Positions 1 through 7,241 of a stretch of DNA of 34,236 nucleotides are shown piece after piece; within the stretch, counting starts at the first letter, position 1, and each line of letters starts with the position of its first letter. Origin of the DNA: Aestuariivita sp. (GTDB lineage: Bacteria > Pseudomonadota > Alphaproteobacteria > Rhodobacterales > Rhodobacteraceae). A program made the position numbers and the translations under genes. Below the pieces are notes generated by a model. The model was not told the DNA's origin, searched no databases, and was given only the letters and a program-made list of their open reading frames with translations. The DNA lies in contig JAPORU010000062.1 in the NCBI GenBank assembly GCA_026710045.1, positions 1-34,236 of the forward strand, given 5' to 3'.

Positions 1-348
1 ACGCCGATTCTTGCTAACATTGGATGTTGTCACGAGAGTGCCTCTCCCTGAGCATACGGGAATCTTCGGATAATTGTAACTATTTTAATTGAGAGAAATT
101 AGTACCCGGTCAGGGTATCTTTTTCTAAAAGAATCAGTAGTTTATTAACAAATAGAACTCTTTTTTGCTACCGTATTTTATTGAGTCGTTTTCGAAAAAG
201 TGTCCCACCAATTTTGACTTGGATTCACGATTTGGATCCACTGTCGGCAAATTGAGAAACTCTATTTTCATTGGCTGCCAATCGCATTACCCAAATGTTT
301 GGTTCGAAGAATGAACTGCGTCATTGACGTATATCCAGGAATTAAAGG
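1..348. other. Non-coding left edge, upstream of toxin gene
   Basis: I see no convincing coding region here. The stretch is AT-rich with several T and A runs. The only recognisable signal is an AGGA ribosome binding site at 337-340, eight bases before the TTG start of the following toxin gene. The island presumably continues to the left of the window, so its far boundary cannot be seen. Confidence 0.5.
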
Positions 349-690
349 TTGGCAAAGCAAACCGTCGTTGAGACGCCAGAGTTCATCAAGCGAGCGAGTG
401 CCGTGGGCATGTCAAATGAAGAGCGAATGGATGTAATTGACCAGCTCGCGGTCAATCCAGAATCGGGCATTTTGCTGGGTGACGGTCTACCGAAGGTACG
501 CATTGCAAAACGCAGCGGTGGAAAGAGCGGCGGGTATCGTGCGCTCTACTTCCACCGTTCGCCTGACATGCCGCTGTTCCCATTGATGATATTCGCCAAG
601 AATGAGAAGGCAAACATCAACCGGTCTGAAAAGACCGACCTGATAAAACTCTGCAATCTGATTGAGGAAACCTATAGAGCAAAATCATGA
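349..690 (+). CDS. HigB/RelE-family toxin, toxin-first TA module
   Basis: A 113-residue basic protein of the RelE/HigB toxin superfamily, whose members usually cleave mRNA on the ribosome. The visible family signs are the N-terminal TPEFIKRA, a central GLPKVRIAKRSGGKSGGYRALYF-like strand region, and the C-terminal FAKNEKANI block, all typical of the toxin-first subgroup that precedes a HigA-like antitoxin. The length is normal for the family, so the toxin appears intact. The start is TTG at 349, supported by AGGA at 337-340; I see no better ATG. The stop overlaps the ATG of the next reading frame by four bases (ATGA), the usual coupling in such modules. That next frame is cut short after 51 codons, so this may be a toxin without a full antitoxin. 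The toxin could be inactive through residue changes that I cannot judge by eye. Confidence 0.8.
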   Translation: MAKQTVVETPEFIKRASAVGMSNEERMDVIDQLAVNPESGILLGDGLPKVRIAKRSGGKSGGYRALYFHRSPDMPLFPLMIFAKNEKANINRSEKTDLIKLCNLIEETYRAKS

Positions 691-842
691 GCGATGCCGA
701 CGAAAGCGTTAAGCAAGGACTTGAAGACGCCCACGTCTACGCAAAGGGCAACGATTTCGGCGCACGTGTTCACCAGGTCGAAGTGCCAGAGCCTGACGTT
801 GCCGCGATCCGCACCTGCGCTGAACCTAGGTCTGAATGTTGA
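687..842 (+). pseudogene. Truncated HigA-like antitoxin remnant
   Basis: This 51-codon frame starts at an ATG overlapping the toxin stop. It encodes the N-terminal part expected of a HigA-like antitoxin: MSDADESVKQGLEDA, then a GARVHQVEVPEPDVAAIR segment that in the family leads directly into the helix-turn-helix DNA-binding domain. Here the reading frame ends soon after AIR, and no XRE-type helix-turn-helix follows in any frame. About 50 bases further on, a decayed integrase begins, so the antitoxin was probably lost by a deletion that joined the two. The remaining peptide might still bind the toxin, since in some families neutralisation and DNA binding lie in different parts, but this is speculation. 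Confidence 0.65.
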
Positions 843-889
843 TACGCAAGCGACCATGAAAGCGCGTGTTTTGACGGGTAAGCAGGCAG

Positions 890-1446
890 CGTGATGAAGT
901 AACGCATATTCCCTCCATGCCCTAGGCAGACCTTCCAGCCTTTTATCGCTAGCTGTCCGAACACAATCATATGTCCTGCTTGGCTTTACGCCTTCTCATT
1001 CTTACCATCACCCGCACCAGCGAAGTTCGACTTGCAAGCTTCAAAGAAATCGAAGGTGATGTTTGGCATATCCCAGCTTCAACAACCAAAGCAAGTCAGC
1101 AACGTCGTGTCCCACTATGCAGTGAAGCTCAGTCTATTATTACGATAGCACAAGAGACTGGCACCAAGAACCACATATTCACTTTACTAACAAGCAACCC
1201 CTTGTCCGATGCCGCCGTATCACAGCTGATGATCCGAAAAAAACTGCCCTATGGTCTTCATGGTTTCCGTGCGACCTCCCGTACCTGCGTGGAAGAACAG
1301 ACAGACATGCCGTTTGAAGTCAAGGAAGCCGCTTTGGGTCACAAGGTGGATAAAGGCGTTATCGCCGCCTATCAACGCTCCGGTCGGATGGAGAAACGAC
1401 GTGAGCTTCATACTCTCTGTTGGGGTATGCTACTGGTGAGCTATAG
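890..1446 (+). pseudogene. Decayed P4-type tyrosine integrase (C-terminal half)
   Basis: The catalytic half of a P4/IntS-like tyrosine recombinase, whose intact relatives insert islands at tRNA 3' ends. The frame reads THIPSMP-stop-ADLPAFYR-stop-LSEHNH before joining an open stretch that starts at 971. Both stops are TAG, at 923-925 and 950-952. The catalytic set is visible in order: Arg in RTSEVRLASF, His and Arg in LHGFRAT, His in ALGHKV and Tyr in AAYQRS. The end is also damaged: after RRELHT the family ending reappears in another frame as GYATGEL with TAG at 1444-1446. The N-terminal DNA-binding domains are missing. With two ambers, a frameshift and no N terminus, this is not a working integrase. 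The open frame from 971 to 1453 can mislead annotators into calling a short intact gene. Confidence 0.85.
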
Positions 1447-1773
1447 TCCGTAGGTGTTGCGTATCATGTCATTAAAGACCCGTAGGGCATCAGCACTCCG
1501 CCTTCCTCGTGTGTCACGTACGCCAATGATCCAGATGGTATCGCGCTTTACGGTATACAGTAGTGCAAAGGCGGTATTGCCAATCGGATATTGGCGAACC
1601 TGTTCATAATCTTCAAACACCCTTCCACTAAAGGGATGACCCCTCAAGACTGCCTCAGCCTTAATTAAAGATGCTACTGCCTTATCGTAATCAAGTTGCG
1701 GGTTTTGATGGTAATAGTTACGCATCCATCGCAAGCCTGGTTCTGATGTTTCAAGATAGGTAATCTCCATCAT
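1441..1773 (-). CDS. ParE/RelE-family toxin
   Basis: A 110-residue toxin of the RelE/ParE superfamily. ParE members poison DNA gyrase and RelE members cleave mRNA; the family fold alone does not tell which applies here. The recognisable parts are the N-terminal strand EITYLETSEPGLRW, the RGHPFSGRVFEDYEQVRQYPI segment and the TIWIIGVRDTRG strand near the C terminus, ending RNTYGL. The gene lies 11 bases downstream of a ribbon-helix-helix antitoxin gene on the same strand, the standard antitoxin-first order. ATG codons occur at residues 1 and 2, and either may be used. The stop at 1441-1443 overlaps the last codons of the dead integrase on the other strand. Full length and undamaged as far as I can see. 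Confidence 0.82.
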   Translation of the reverse strand: MMEITYLETSEPGLRWMRNYYHQNPQLDYDKAVASLIKAEAVLRGHPFSGRVFEDYEQVRQYPIGNTAFALLYTVKRDTIWIIGVRDTRGRRSADALRVFNDMIRNTYGL

Positions 1774-1784
1774 ATCCGATGATA

Positions 1785-2048
1785 TTATTCACCAGGCTTT
1801 GGAAACTCGGCTTGTCCATCTCCCTTGAGCCACTGGTGAACCGCTGAGGGTGATATTCCTTGAGCTTCCTGTGACACCAGTTCCAGACCGGTCTCAACCA
1901 GTTGACGGGTGGCTTCACGTTCCTCAACAAAGGAGCGGATGGCACGATTGGCAACCCATGAGGCTGAACGATCGTCAAATTTGGCAATACGCTCAAGGCT
2001 TTGCTTAAGGTCTGTATCAAGTCGGGTGGTAAAGCTGGTGGTAGGCAT
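1785..2048 (-). CDS. ParD/CopG-like RHH antitoxin
   Basis: An 87-residue protein beginning MPTTSFTTRLDTDLKQ, the first strand and helix of a ribbon-helix-helix domain that binds operator DNA as a dimer. The rest of that domain (RSASWVANRAIRSFVEER) follows, then a C-terminal tail rich in charged residues that should wrap the toxin. It lies just upstream of the ParE-like toxin and is probably co-transcribed and autoregulated. An in-frame ATG at 2072 would add eight residues, but a promoter at 2081-2109 predicts transcription starting near 2074, leaving almost no leader for that codon. I therefore prefer 2048. No strong Shine-Dalgarno sequence precedes either start. Confidence 0.8.
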   Translation of the reverse strand: MPTTSFTTRLDTDLKQSLERIAKFDDRSASWVANRAIRSFVEEREATRQLVETGLELVSQEAQGISPSAVHQWLKGDGQAEFPKPGE

Positions 2049-2080
2049 GGATTGTTCTTGTGTTTGTCGCATATACAGAC

Positions 2081-2109
2081 AGTGTAAGACAAAGTATGTG
2101 AAATTTCAA
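2081..2109 (-). promoter_or_regulatory. Probable promoter of the parDE-like operon
   Basis: On the minus strand there is a TTGAAA -35 element (2104-2109), a 17-base spacer and a TACACT -10 element (2081-2086). Five of six and four of six bases match the sigma-70 consensus. The predicted transcription start near 2074 gives the antitoxin gene a leader of about 26 bases if translation begins at 2048. Confidence 0.5.
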
Positions 2110-2318
2110 GCTATTGAAAGAGCGTAAGAAATAACCGCATCGGGGCTCGATTAGAAAAAAATGATTCAAAATTGACTTATCTATCGTTTATTATTCAAGT
2201 GCAGCAGTACCCTCACTTCTCGTCTAAACTGAAATTTGGTTACAGAGTTGTTGAATAGAGTTATCCATAATATTGGAATTCAGAGTCGGACAAGCATATA
2301 GACATACAGAGCCCGTGT

Positions 2319-2498
2319 TTACTCTCGAGCGAGTAGACGCTCTTCAAGCCAATCCAAGACTTCCTGCTCCACCCACCCGACACGGTTCGGGCCCAGCGTT
2401 ACCCGCTTGGGGAATTTGCCTGCCTTCTCCAATCGAGCAATGTGTTGCGGTGAGTACAAGACCAACTCTTTGAATGCTTTCTTCGAAAGTAGCTTCAT
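2319..2498 (-). CDS. AlpA-family transcriptional regulator
   Basis: A 59-residue protein starting MKLLSKKAFKELVLYS. It has the AlpA/excisionase-type winged helix: the recognition region SPQHIARLEKAGKFPKRVTLG, followed by GPNRVGWVEQEVLDWLEERL. AlpA-like proteins of P4-type elements activate or direct excision by the integrase, and are usually encoded near it beside a tRNA. That fits the dead integrase to the left and tRNA-Thr to the right. The ATG at 2496-2498 is preferred over the upstream GTG at 2499-2501 because a GGAG Shine-Dalgarno lies nine bases before it. That site is the inner edge of a perfect 17-base palindrome (2507-2523), which suggests self-repression. With the integrase dead, this regulator may now be an orphan. 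Confidence 0.82.
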   Translation of the reverse strand: MKLLSKKAFKELVLYSPQHIARLEKAGKFPKRVTLGPNRVGWVEQEVLDWLEERLLARE

Positions 2499-2506
2499 CA
2501 CGATAT

Positions 2507-2523
2507 CTCCATACGATATGGAG
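2507..2523. promoter_or_regulatory. Palindromic operator over the alpA ribosome binding site
   Basis: CTCCATA, three bases (CGA), then TATGGAG: a perfect 7-base inverted repeat. It begins nine bases before the AlpA ATG and contains that gene's GGAG ribosome binding site. A dimeric DNA-binding protein, most simply AlpA itself, could occlude expression here. The base pairing is seen directly; the binding is inferred. Confidence 0.5.
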
Positions 2524-2605
2524 CATCGCGATGCCCGAGTTGAGGTACAACCTCGGCCCGAGTAAGTTTATATTAGCAGACATATTGAATAATATACAGG
2601 CACAT

Positions 2606-2635
2606 AAAAGTGCAAATATTAAAAGTGCAAATATT
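2606..2635. repeat. Two exact tandem 15-base repeats
   Basis: AAAAGTGCAAATATT occurs twice head to tail (2606-2620 and 2621-2635), between alpA and the tRNA 3' end. In P4-like elements, excisionase or integrase arm sites are short direct repeats placed here, so these may be remnants of such sites. A simple duplication is equally possible. Confidence 0.6.
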
Positions 2636-2657
2636 ACGGTGCGGATAAAAAGGTGGT

Positions 2658-2674
2658 CTGAAAATTTTTTTCAG
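2658..2674 (-). terminator. AT-rich hairpin downstream of tRNA-Thr
   Basis: CTGAAAA and TTTTCAG pair around a three-base loop, 36 bases past the tRNA 3' end on its strand. A five-T run follows six bases later on the minus strand. It could end tRNA transcription, but the stem is weak. Confidence 0.3.
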
Positions 2675-2709
2675 AAAAATTCATAAAAACAGTAAGTTAA
2701 AAAGAAAAT

Positions 2710-2785
2710 TGGTGCCCCCACGCGGACTCGAACCACGAACCTACTGATTACAAATCAGTTGCTCTACCAATTGAGCTATAGGGGC
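2710..2785 (-). tRNA. tRNA-Thr (anticodon UGU), CCA encoded
   Basis: On the minus strand the 5' half starts GCCCCTATAGCTCAATTGG. It forms a seven-pair acceptor stem (one G-U), a D arm with GGTAG, an anticodon stem ACTGA/TCAGT with loop TTTGTAA (anticodon TGT, reading ACA), a variable loop, and a T arm with TTCGAGT. The 3' end is discriminator A followed by a genomically encoded CCA (2710-2712). P4-type integrases commonly use the 3' end of such genes as attachment site, and the integrase relic and alpA lie directly downstream. I found no second copy of the tRNA 3' end within the window, so the opposite attachment site would lie outside or be lost. Confidence 0.95.
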
Positions 2786-3105
2786 CTTATTCCATCTAGA
2801 GCACATAAGAGCGATCCAAAAGATCATCCCTACTACTCATGAAAACTTGTCACCGCAATATACTAATTCCACACTCCAGACCACATTCTGATGCACAGCT
2901 TCAAATGCCTGTCAATACAGAGTCGTACAAAGATAAATCGCTAAATGTCTTATTTTCAATATTCTACAATACGACTTTCAGTTATACTCGTTCTTTTGCC
3001 CTATCTCCTGGAACTGCTTTTCCCCGCCAACTACACATAAATGGGGACATTGCATTGAAACCGAACATCAATCACATGCATGATGCTATATTTTCATTAA
3101 TAGTT
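2786..3105. other. Intergenic region between tRNA-Thr and modA
   Basis: This stretch separates the divergent tRNA-Thr and modA genes and should hold both promoters. The modA frame happens to stay open back to an ATG at 2839, but the added 89 residues look random and would bury the signal peptide, so I treat the stretch as non-coding. I see no clear sigma-70 pair and no convincing ModE palindrome. Confidence 0.5.
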
Positions 3106-3882
3106 ATGTTAAGAAAGAACGCATTTAGAACAGTTGCAGGTCTGTTATTGTGTACATTTACATATGTCGCGTCATCCGCCGAGCAACCCCTCATCATCTT
3201 TGCCGCCGCAAGTTTAAAGAATGTTCTCGATGATGTTGCTCAAACGTTCGAGAACAGCATAAACACGAAGATTACCATTTCTTATGCAGGGTCTTCCACG
3301 CTCGCACGACAAATACAACTGGGTGCTCCAGCGGATATATTTGTATCTGCAAATTCTGATTGGATACAAGTTCTCGATAATGAGAACCTGATTCAAACGT
3401 CGAGCACAATAAACCTAGCGAGCAATCGACTGGTTCTTATTGGCTTGCATGATCAAAACAGAGACTCCCCTCAATGGCAAGACTTACCATCCATACTTAA
3501 GGTCAATGACCGATTTGTGCTTGCACTTACGCAGTCTGTTCCTGCTGGAATTTACGGCCGTCTCGCACTTGAAAGATTAAATTTATGGAAGAGCTTACAA
3601 CCGTTTGTTATTGAAACAGAAAACGTGCGTGCAGCAATGAGACTTGTAGTCTTAGGAGAGGCTGAGATGGGAATCGTATATGCGACAGACGCCATGACTG
3701 ATCCACGCATCCGCATACTACGAGAATTCCCCGAAGACAGCCATCCTGAAATCAAATATACGGCCGCAATGACAGCACATTCGCAAAATGATAAAGCATT
3801 GGCTTTTCTAAAATGGCTTATTGACCAAGAGGCGCAACAAACTTTCCGTAAACATGGCTTCTTGCCTAGACGACAGCGATGA
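3106..3882 (+). CDS. modA: Molybdate-binding periplasmic protein ModA
   Basis: The solute-binding protein that captures molybdate (or tungstate) in the periplasm and delivers it to ModBC. From 3106 the product has 258 residues, the family's normal size. It opens with a Sec signal peptide (MLRKNAFRTVAGLLLCTF, cleavage probably after VASSA). The mature protein begins with LIIFAAASLKNVLDD, whose Ser contributes to oxyanion binding. YAGSSTLARQI with the second Ser and GAPADIFVSAN follow, all standard ModA motifs. The C-terminal part (MGIVYATDA, FLKWLIDQEAQ, FRKHGF) is also typical. Alternative starts at 3076 and 2839 are open but place extra sequence before the signal peptide; none has a clear ribosome binding site. 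The stop overlaps the modB start (ATGA). Confidence 0.92.
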   Translation: MLRKNAFRTVAGLLLCTFTYVASSAEQPLIIFAAASLKNVLDDVAQTFENSINTKITISYAGSSTLARQIQLGAPADIFVSANSDWIQVLDNENLIQTSSTINLASNRLVLIGLHDQNRDSPQWQDLPSILKVNDRFVLALTQSVPAGIYGRLALERLNLWKSLQPFVIETENVRAAMRLVVLGEAEMGIVYATDAMTDPRIRILREFPEDSHPEIKYTAAMTAHSQNDKALAFLKWLIDQEAQQTFRKHGFLPRRQR

Positions 3883-4580
3883 CAGATTGGCTCGGTCCAA
3901 ACGAATGGCAAGCGGTTGTTCTTTCCATTCAAGTATCATTCGTAGCAACCGCTCTTTGTCTACCGATTGGGGTCTTTATCGCCTACGCACTCGCACGATG
4001 GAATTTTCGAGGTAAGCAGATTCTGAATATCCTTGTCCATATGCCGCTCATTCTGCCACCGGTGGTGACCGGATATCTTCTTTTGCTGACATTTGGGCGC
4101 CATGGTTTGATTGGAGGATGGCTGGAAGATCATCTTGGGCTAATATTGGCGTTCCGATGGACCGGTGCGGCACTTGCCGCAGCCATTATGGCTTTTCCAC
4201 TTCTAGTGCGCGCCGTGCGACTTTCGATCGAAGCTGTTGATCCGCGATTAGAAGAAGCCGCCGAAACGCTCGGCGCAAATCGGTTACGTATCTTCTTTAC
4301 AATCACTCTTCCTCTTATTCGGTCGGGATTAATTGCCGGGAGCATTCTCGCTTTTGCAAAAGCCATCGGCGAATTTGGTGCGACGATCACATTCGTCGCC
4401 AATATACCCGGTCAAACCCAGACAATCCCCACAGCAATCTATTCCTTCTTGCAAGTCCCCGGTGGTGAAGATGGTGCATTCAAATTAGTCATTATCTCAC
4501 TCGGTATCGCTCTTACTGCGCTGCTTGTCTCCGAAGTCCTTGCCCGCAAAGCACAACGCCGTGTCCTGGGTCTACCATAA
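3879..4580 (+). CDS. modB: Molybdate ABC transporter permease ModB
   Basis: Inner-membrane permease forming the molybdate channel as a homodimer. The 233-residue product has about five to six hydrophobic segments and begins near the first (AVVLSIQVSFVATALCLPIG). The EAA loop that docks on the ATPase is clear: LEEAAETLGANRLRIFF, then TLPLIRSGL and the GEFGATI motif characteristic of molybdate and sulfate permeases. The ATG overlaps the modA stop by four bases, and the stop shares one base with the modC start, so the three genes are translationally coupled. Length and motifs are normal. Confidence 0.94.
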   Translation: MTDWLGPNEWQAVVLSIQVSFVATALCLPIGVFIAYALARWNFRGKQILNILVHMPLILPPVVTGYLLLLTFGRHGLIGGWLEDHLGLILAFRWTGAALAAAIMAFPLLVRAVRLSIEAVDPRLEEAAETLGANRLRIFFTITLPLIRSGLIAGSILAFAKAIGEFGATITFVANIPGQTQTIPTAIYSFLQVPGGEDGAFKLVIISLGIALTALLVSEVLARKAQRRVLGLP

Positions 4581-5671
4581 TGACCCTTTCAGTGTCTTTT
4601 GCGCATCAATTTGATAACCTGAATCTTGACATTAATTTTCGTGCATCGAATGGGATCACCGTTCTCTTCGGTCGCTCTGGGACGGGAAAAACGACGGCTA
4701 TCAATGCTGTCGCAGGACTCTTTCGCCCCGACAGAGCATACATTACATTAGATGACAAAACACTGCACGATAGCGAACGGAGACTATTTGTTCCGGCTTA
4801 CAAACGAAGATTAGGATACGTATTTCAAGATGATCGCATTTTCCCCCATCTCACCGTACAGCAGAATCTTGAATTTGGTGCGGGTCGTGCCCCTGATCGA
4901 AACTCAGGACCCAGCACGTCGGAAATCGCCGATCTATTGGGCATTACGGCATTATTGCAACGCACACCGCATGCTCTTTCTGGAGGCGAGAAACAAAGAG
5001 TGGCAATTGGTCGTGCACTTTTAGCACGACCAAAAATTCTGTTAATGGATGAACCCCTCGCTTCCCTGGATTCTCTTCATAAGGCTGAAATATTGCCGTA
5101 TCTTGAGCGACTTCGGGAACTCTCTCACCTTCCTATTCTGTACGTCAGTCATTCTGTAGCCGAGGTTGCACGGCTCGCCAATGCGATCATAATTGTTGAT
5201 GATGGTCAGATAACATGTTCCGGCTCTGCAGAACAGGTTTTGTCAGACCCAGATATGGTTCGTCAGTTTGGCATACGCGATGCCGGTGCTCTTCTCACAG
5301 CACATGTCATTACCCATCATCCAGATGGTCTCAGTGAGCTCGAAACATCGGGTGGGCGAATCCTTGTTCCAAGAATAAACACTTCGATTGGAGCGGTAAC
5401 GCGTCTGCGTATATTAGCGCAAGACATCATTTTAAGTCTCTCCAAACCTCGCAACATCTCGGCACTGAATATCTTACAGGTCCATGTCACAGCGATGCGT
5501 AAGGGACTTGGTCCAGGTGTGGTTGTTCAACTTTCCTATGGAACCGACCGGTTGCTTGCACGAATTACGCGTCGGTCAGCCGAAGCACTTCACTTACATC
5601 CCGGAGATAAACTCTTTGCAATTGTCAAGTCTGTCTCGATCGCACAGGCGGATATTGGTTTCGGTTCATAA
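4580..5671 (+). CDS. modC: Molybdate ABC transporter ATP-binding protein ModC
   Basis: Cytoplasmic ATPase that powers molybdate uptake. The 363-residue product has Walker A GRSGTGKT (31-38), Q-loop Gln in VFQDDRIFPH (83), signature LSGGEKQR (133-140), Walker B ILLMDEPL (153-160) and switch His191 in YVSHS. From about residue 290 there is a C-terminal Mop/TOBE domain (SALNILQVHVTAMRKG and GDKLFAIVKSVSI). It binds molybdate and can inhibit transport when the cell is replete, so the importer probably carries its own feedback. The start ATG overlaps the last base of the modB stop. The gene ends four bases before the convergent gapR stop, leaving no room for a separate terminator. Confidence 0.94.
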   Translation: MTLSVSFAHQFDNLNLDINFRASNGITVLFGRSGTGKTTAINAVAGLFRPDRAYITLDDKTLHDSERRLFVPAYKRRLGYVFQDDRIFPHLTVQQNLEFGAGRAPDRNSGPSTSEIADLLGITALLQRTPHALSGGEKQRVAIGRALLARPKILLMDEPLASLDSLHKAEILPYLERLRELSHLPILYVSHSVAEVARLANAIIIVDDGQITCSGSAEQVLSDPDMVRQFGIRDAGALLTAHVITHHPDGLSELETSGGRILVPRINTSIGAVTRLRILAQDIILSLSKPRNISALNILQVHVTAMRKGLGPGVVVQLSYGTDRLLARITRRSAEALHLHPGDKLFAIVKSVSIAQADIGFGS

Positions 5672-5675
5672 CCAA

Positions 5676-5960
5676 TTATCCAACATCTCGTTCACTTCCC
5701 GAAGGCATCGCAAGTGCGGTCTTATAGGCGTCGAGGATTGCCTCCTCCTGCGCCACCTCATCCCGATCACGTTTTCGCAATGAAATCAATTTGCGCAATA
5801 CGCGCGTATCGTAACCGTTCGCTTTTGCATTTGCCATGATGTCCTTCTGCAGATTAACAATATCAATCCTTTGGGCTTCAAATTCCTCATACTGCTGAAC
5901 AATTTGACGCAATTCATCGGCCGATACGTGATGTGCGAAATTGGTGGAATCATCTGTCAT
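5676..5960 (-). CDS. gapR: GapR (UPF0335/DUF2312) chromosome-binding protein
   Basis: A 94-residue, highly charged helical protein of the DUF2312/UPF0335 family. In Caulobacter, GapR clamps overtwisted AT-rich DNA ahead of replication and transcription and helps topoisomerases. The diagnostic parts are ADELRQIVQQYEEFEAQR, then ANAKANGYDTRVLRKLISLRKRD, then EEAILDAYKTAL. The coiled-coil N-terminal helix and the basic block LRKLISLRKRDRD match the DNA-binding surface known for the family. The ATG is followed by TDDSTNF; the only upstream ribosome-binding signal is a weak GGCGAG. Family assignment is secure; function in this organism is by homology. Confidence 0.9.
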   Translation of the reverse strand: MTDDSTNFAHHVSADELRQIVQQYEEFEAQRIDIVNLQKDIMANAKANGYDTRVLRKLISLRKRDRDEVAQEEAILDAYKTALAMPSGSERDVG

Positions 5961-6303
5961 TAAATAAGCTCGCCTTCATGCAACTGTCTAAGTGGCTTGG
6001 TAGACGCACTTTTTTACAGGGATTACGCCCATAAGCGCAAGCGCTGATGCAAGAATTAGAAAAAAGATCGAATATCCTGATCATTCTTGCATGAATGAAG
6101 ATACCAAATTCATCATTTTAGATCGTCGCGTACCTTAAAACAGACTCCCAGTTGCCACCAATGGAAGCTCTTGTCCATGAACAAACAACGAATTATTTAC
6201 ATGGGTTGAACGAAAATCCAAATTCCGTCATGCAATCCAAAACCAAATGTTGTTACGACTCCTATCGTAATGTCGCAACATTCCTAAAGCGGGCTTAGCA
6301 CAT
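5961..6303. other. Intergenic region between gapR and a small membrane protein gene
   Basis: A 343-base divergent intergenic region that should carry promoters for gapR (leftward) and the small membrane protein (rightward). I see no open frame with family resemblance, no RNA gene and no strong hairpin. Confidence 0.4.
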
Positions 6304-6528
6304 ATGAACTTTGAATTGATGGTCTGGGGCGGTACGCTGTTGACACTCTTTGGAATTCTTGGGATTCTCTACTCCATTCTCTTTGTTGTACGAGCACGAA
6401 GGCAAAATCCGGAACAAGATATTGTCGTGCAAAACACACTGAAGTCTGCCGTTCTTTTTAATCTAAGTGCTTTATTTCTTTCTTTTATGGGACTGGTCTT
6501 GGTCTTGCTCGGTATTTTTTTCAAGTAA
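6304..6528 (+). CDS. Small two-helix membrane protein, function unknown
   Basis: A 74-residue protein with two clear transmembrane helices, one near residues 6-29 (VWGGTLLTLFGILGILYSIL) and one near 48-72 (SAVLFNLSALFLSFMGLVLV). They are joined by a basic, polar loop containing RARRQNPEQD. The N terminus MNFELMVWGG resembles small membrane proteins often found near TIGR01244-family genes in Rhodobacterales, from memory only. The positive loop predicts both ends facing the periplasm with the loop in the cytoplasm. The following gene lies about 280 bases away and may be transcribed separately. I do not recognise a function. Confidence 0.7.
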   Translation: MNFELMVWGGTLLTLFGILGILYSILFVVRARRQNPEQDIVVQNTLKSAVLFNLSALFLSFMGLVLVLLGIFFK

Positions 6529-6806
6529 CGTACCATAATTGAATGATCTGCAATCAAAAATAACATTATGATCGTGATGAAACCGATATCCAGTAAATGA
6601 TGATCAAATACGTCCTCAGATGGACGACCAATACGTTTGAAAGATCTCTATGCCTCGGTTCAGATTTTTGTCAGTAGGATAATTTCCTCCTGTAAAAGTC
6701 TTGTTCGCATTTTTAAGACGATTGCCATTTTGGCATTACAGTTCTAAGCGTAGCCGATAAGAGCAAAACAGAAAATATCATCTCCTGATCATTTGAAATA
6801 TTGTCC

Positions 6807-7241
6807 ATGACATTCAAGAAACTTAGCGATCATTATTTTGTCTCACCACAGATTACTATGGACGACATTCCAGCTATCGTCGATGCTGGATTTGTAACGG
6901 TAATCTGCAACCGCCCGGACGATGAAGTTCCAGTATCTCTTCAAGCCTCCATGATACGTCAGGTAACCGAGGACGCAGGATTGAATTTTGAAGCGTTACC
7001 CGTTACGCATCAAACTATGACTCCTGAAATCATCGCACGCCAGTGGGCGCTCGCCGATACGTCCTCGGGCCCTGTTTTGGCATATTGTGCTTCAGGAACG
7101 CGATGTTCTGTGATTTGGGCCTTAGGCGCCGCAACCAACCAAATCCCAATTCGCATGATTCTCGATAAGACACGACAAGCCGGCTACAATCTTGATAATC
7201 TCCACAAAACACTGGTGGCAGCCGCAAAATACGCAAAATGA
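6807..7241 (+). CDS. TIGR01244/DUF442 phosphatase-like protein
   Basis: A 144-residue protein of the DUF442/TIGR01244 family, a protein-tyrosine-phosphatase-like fold also found fused to beta-lactamase-type sulfur dioxygenases (Blh). The N terminus KKLSDHYFVSPQITMDDIP and the strand GFVTVICNRPDDEVP are family hallmarks. The active-site loop is visible as YCASGTRC: a Cys, four residues, and Arg, as in the Cys-X4-Arg loop of this family. In related proteins the role is linked to sulfide or persulfide handling; the exact reaction is unknown. Translation probably starts at ATG 6807 rather than TTG 6801; neither has a convincing ribosome binding site. Confidence 0.82.
   Translation: MTFKKLSDHYFVSPQITMDDIPAIVDAGFVTVICNRPDDEVPVSLQASMIRQVTEDAGLNFEALPVTHQTMTPEIIARQWALADTSSGPVLAYCASGTRCSVIWALGAATNQIPIRMILDKTRQAGYNLDNLHKTLVAAAKYAK

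Noticed and set aside
1-2709. Second tRNA-Thr attachment site copy
   Set aside because: I looked for repeats of the tRNA 3' end (GGACTCGAACC and neighbours) and found none in this stretch.
2839-3105. Long N-terminal extension of ModA (open to ATG 2839)
   Set aside because: The 89 extra residues precede a good signal peptide, look random in composition, and would give a protein far longer than the family.
3214-3396. Minus-strand and alternative-frame open frames inside modA, accC, SNF2, pst and other genes
   Set aside because: They are shadows of clearly recognised genes and lack independent start signals or family motifs.
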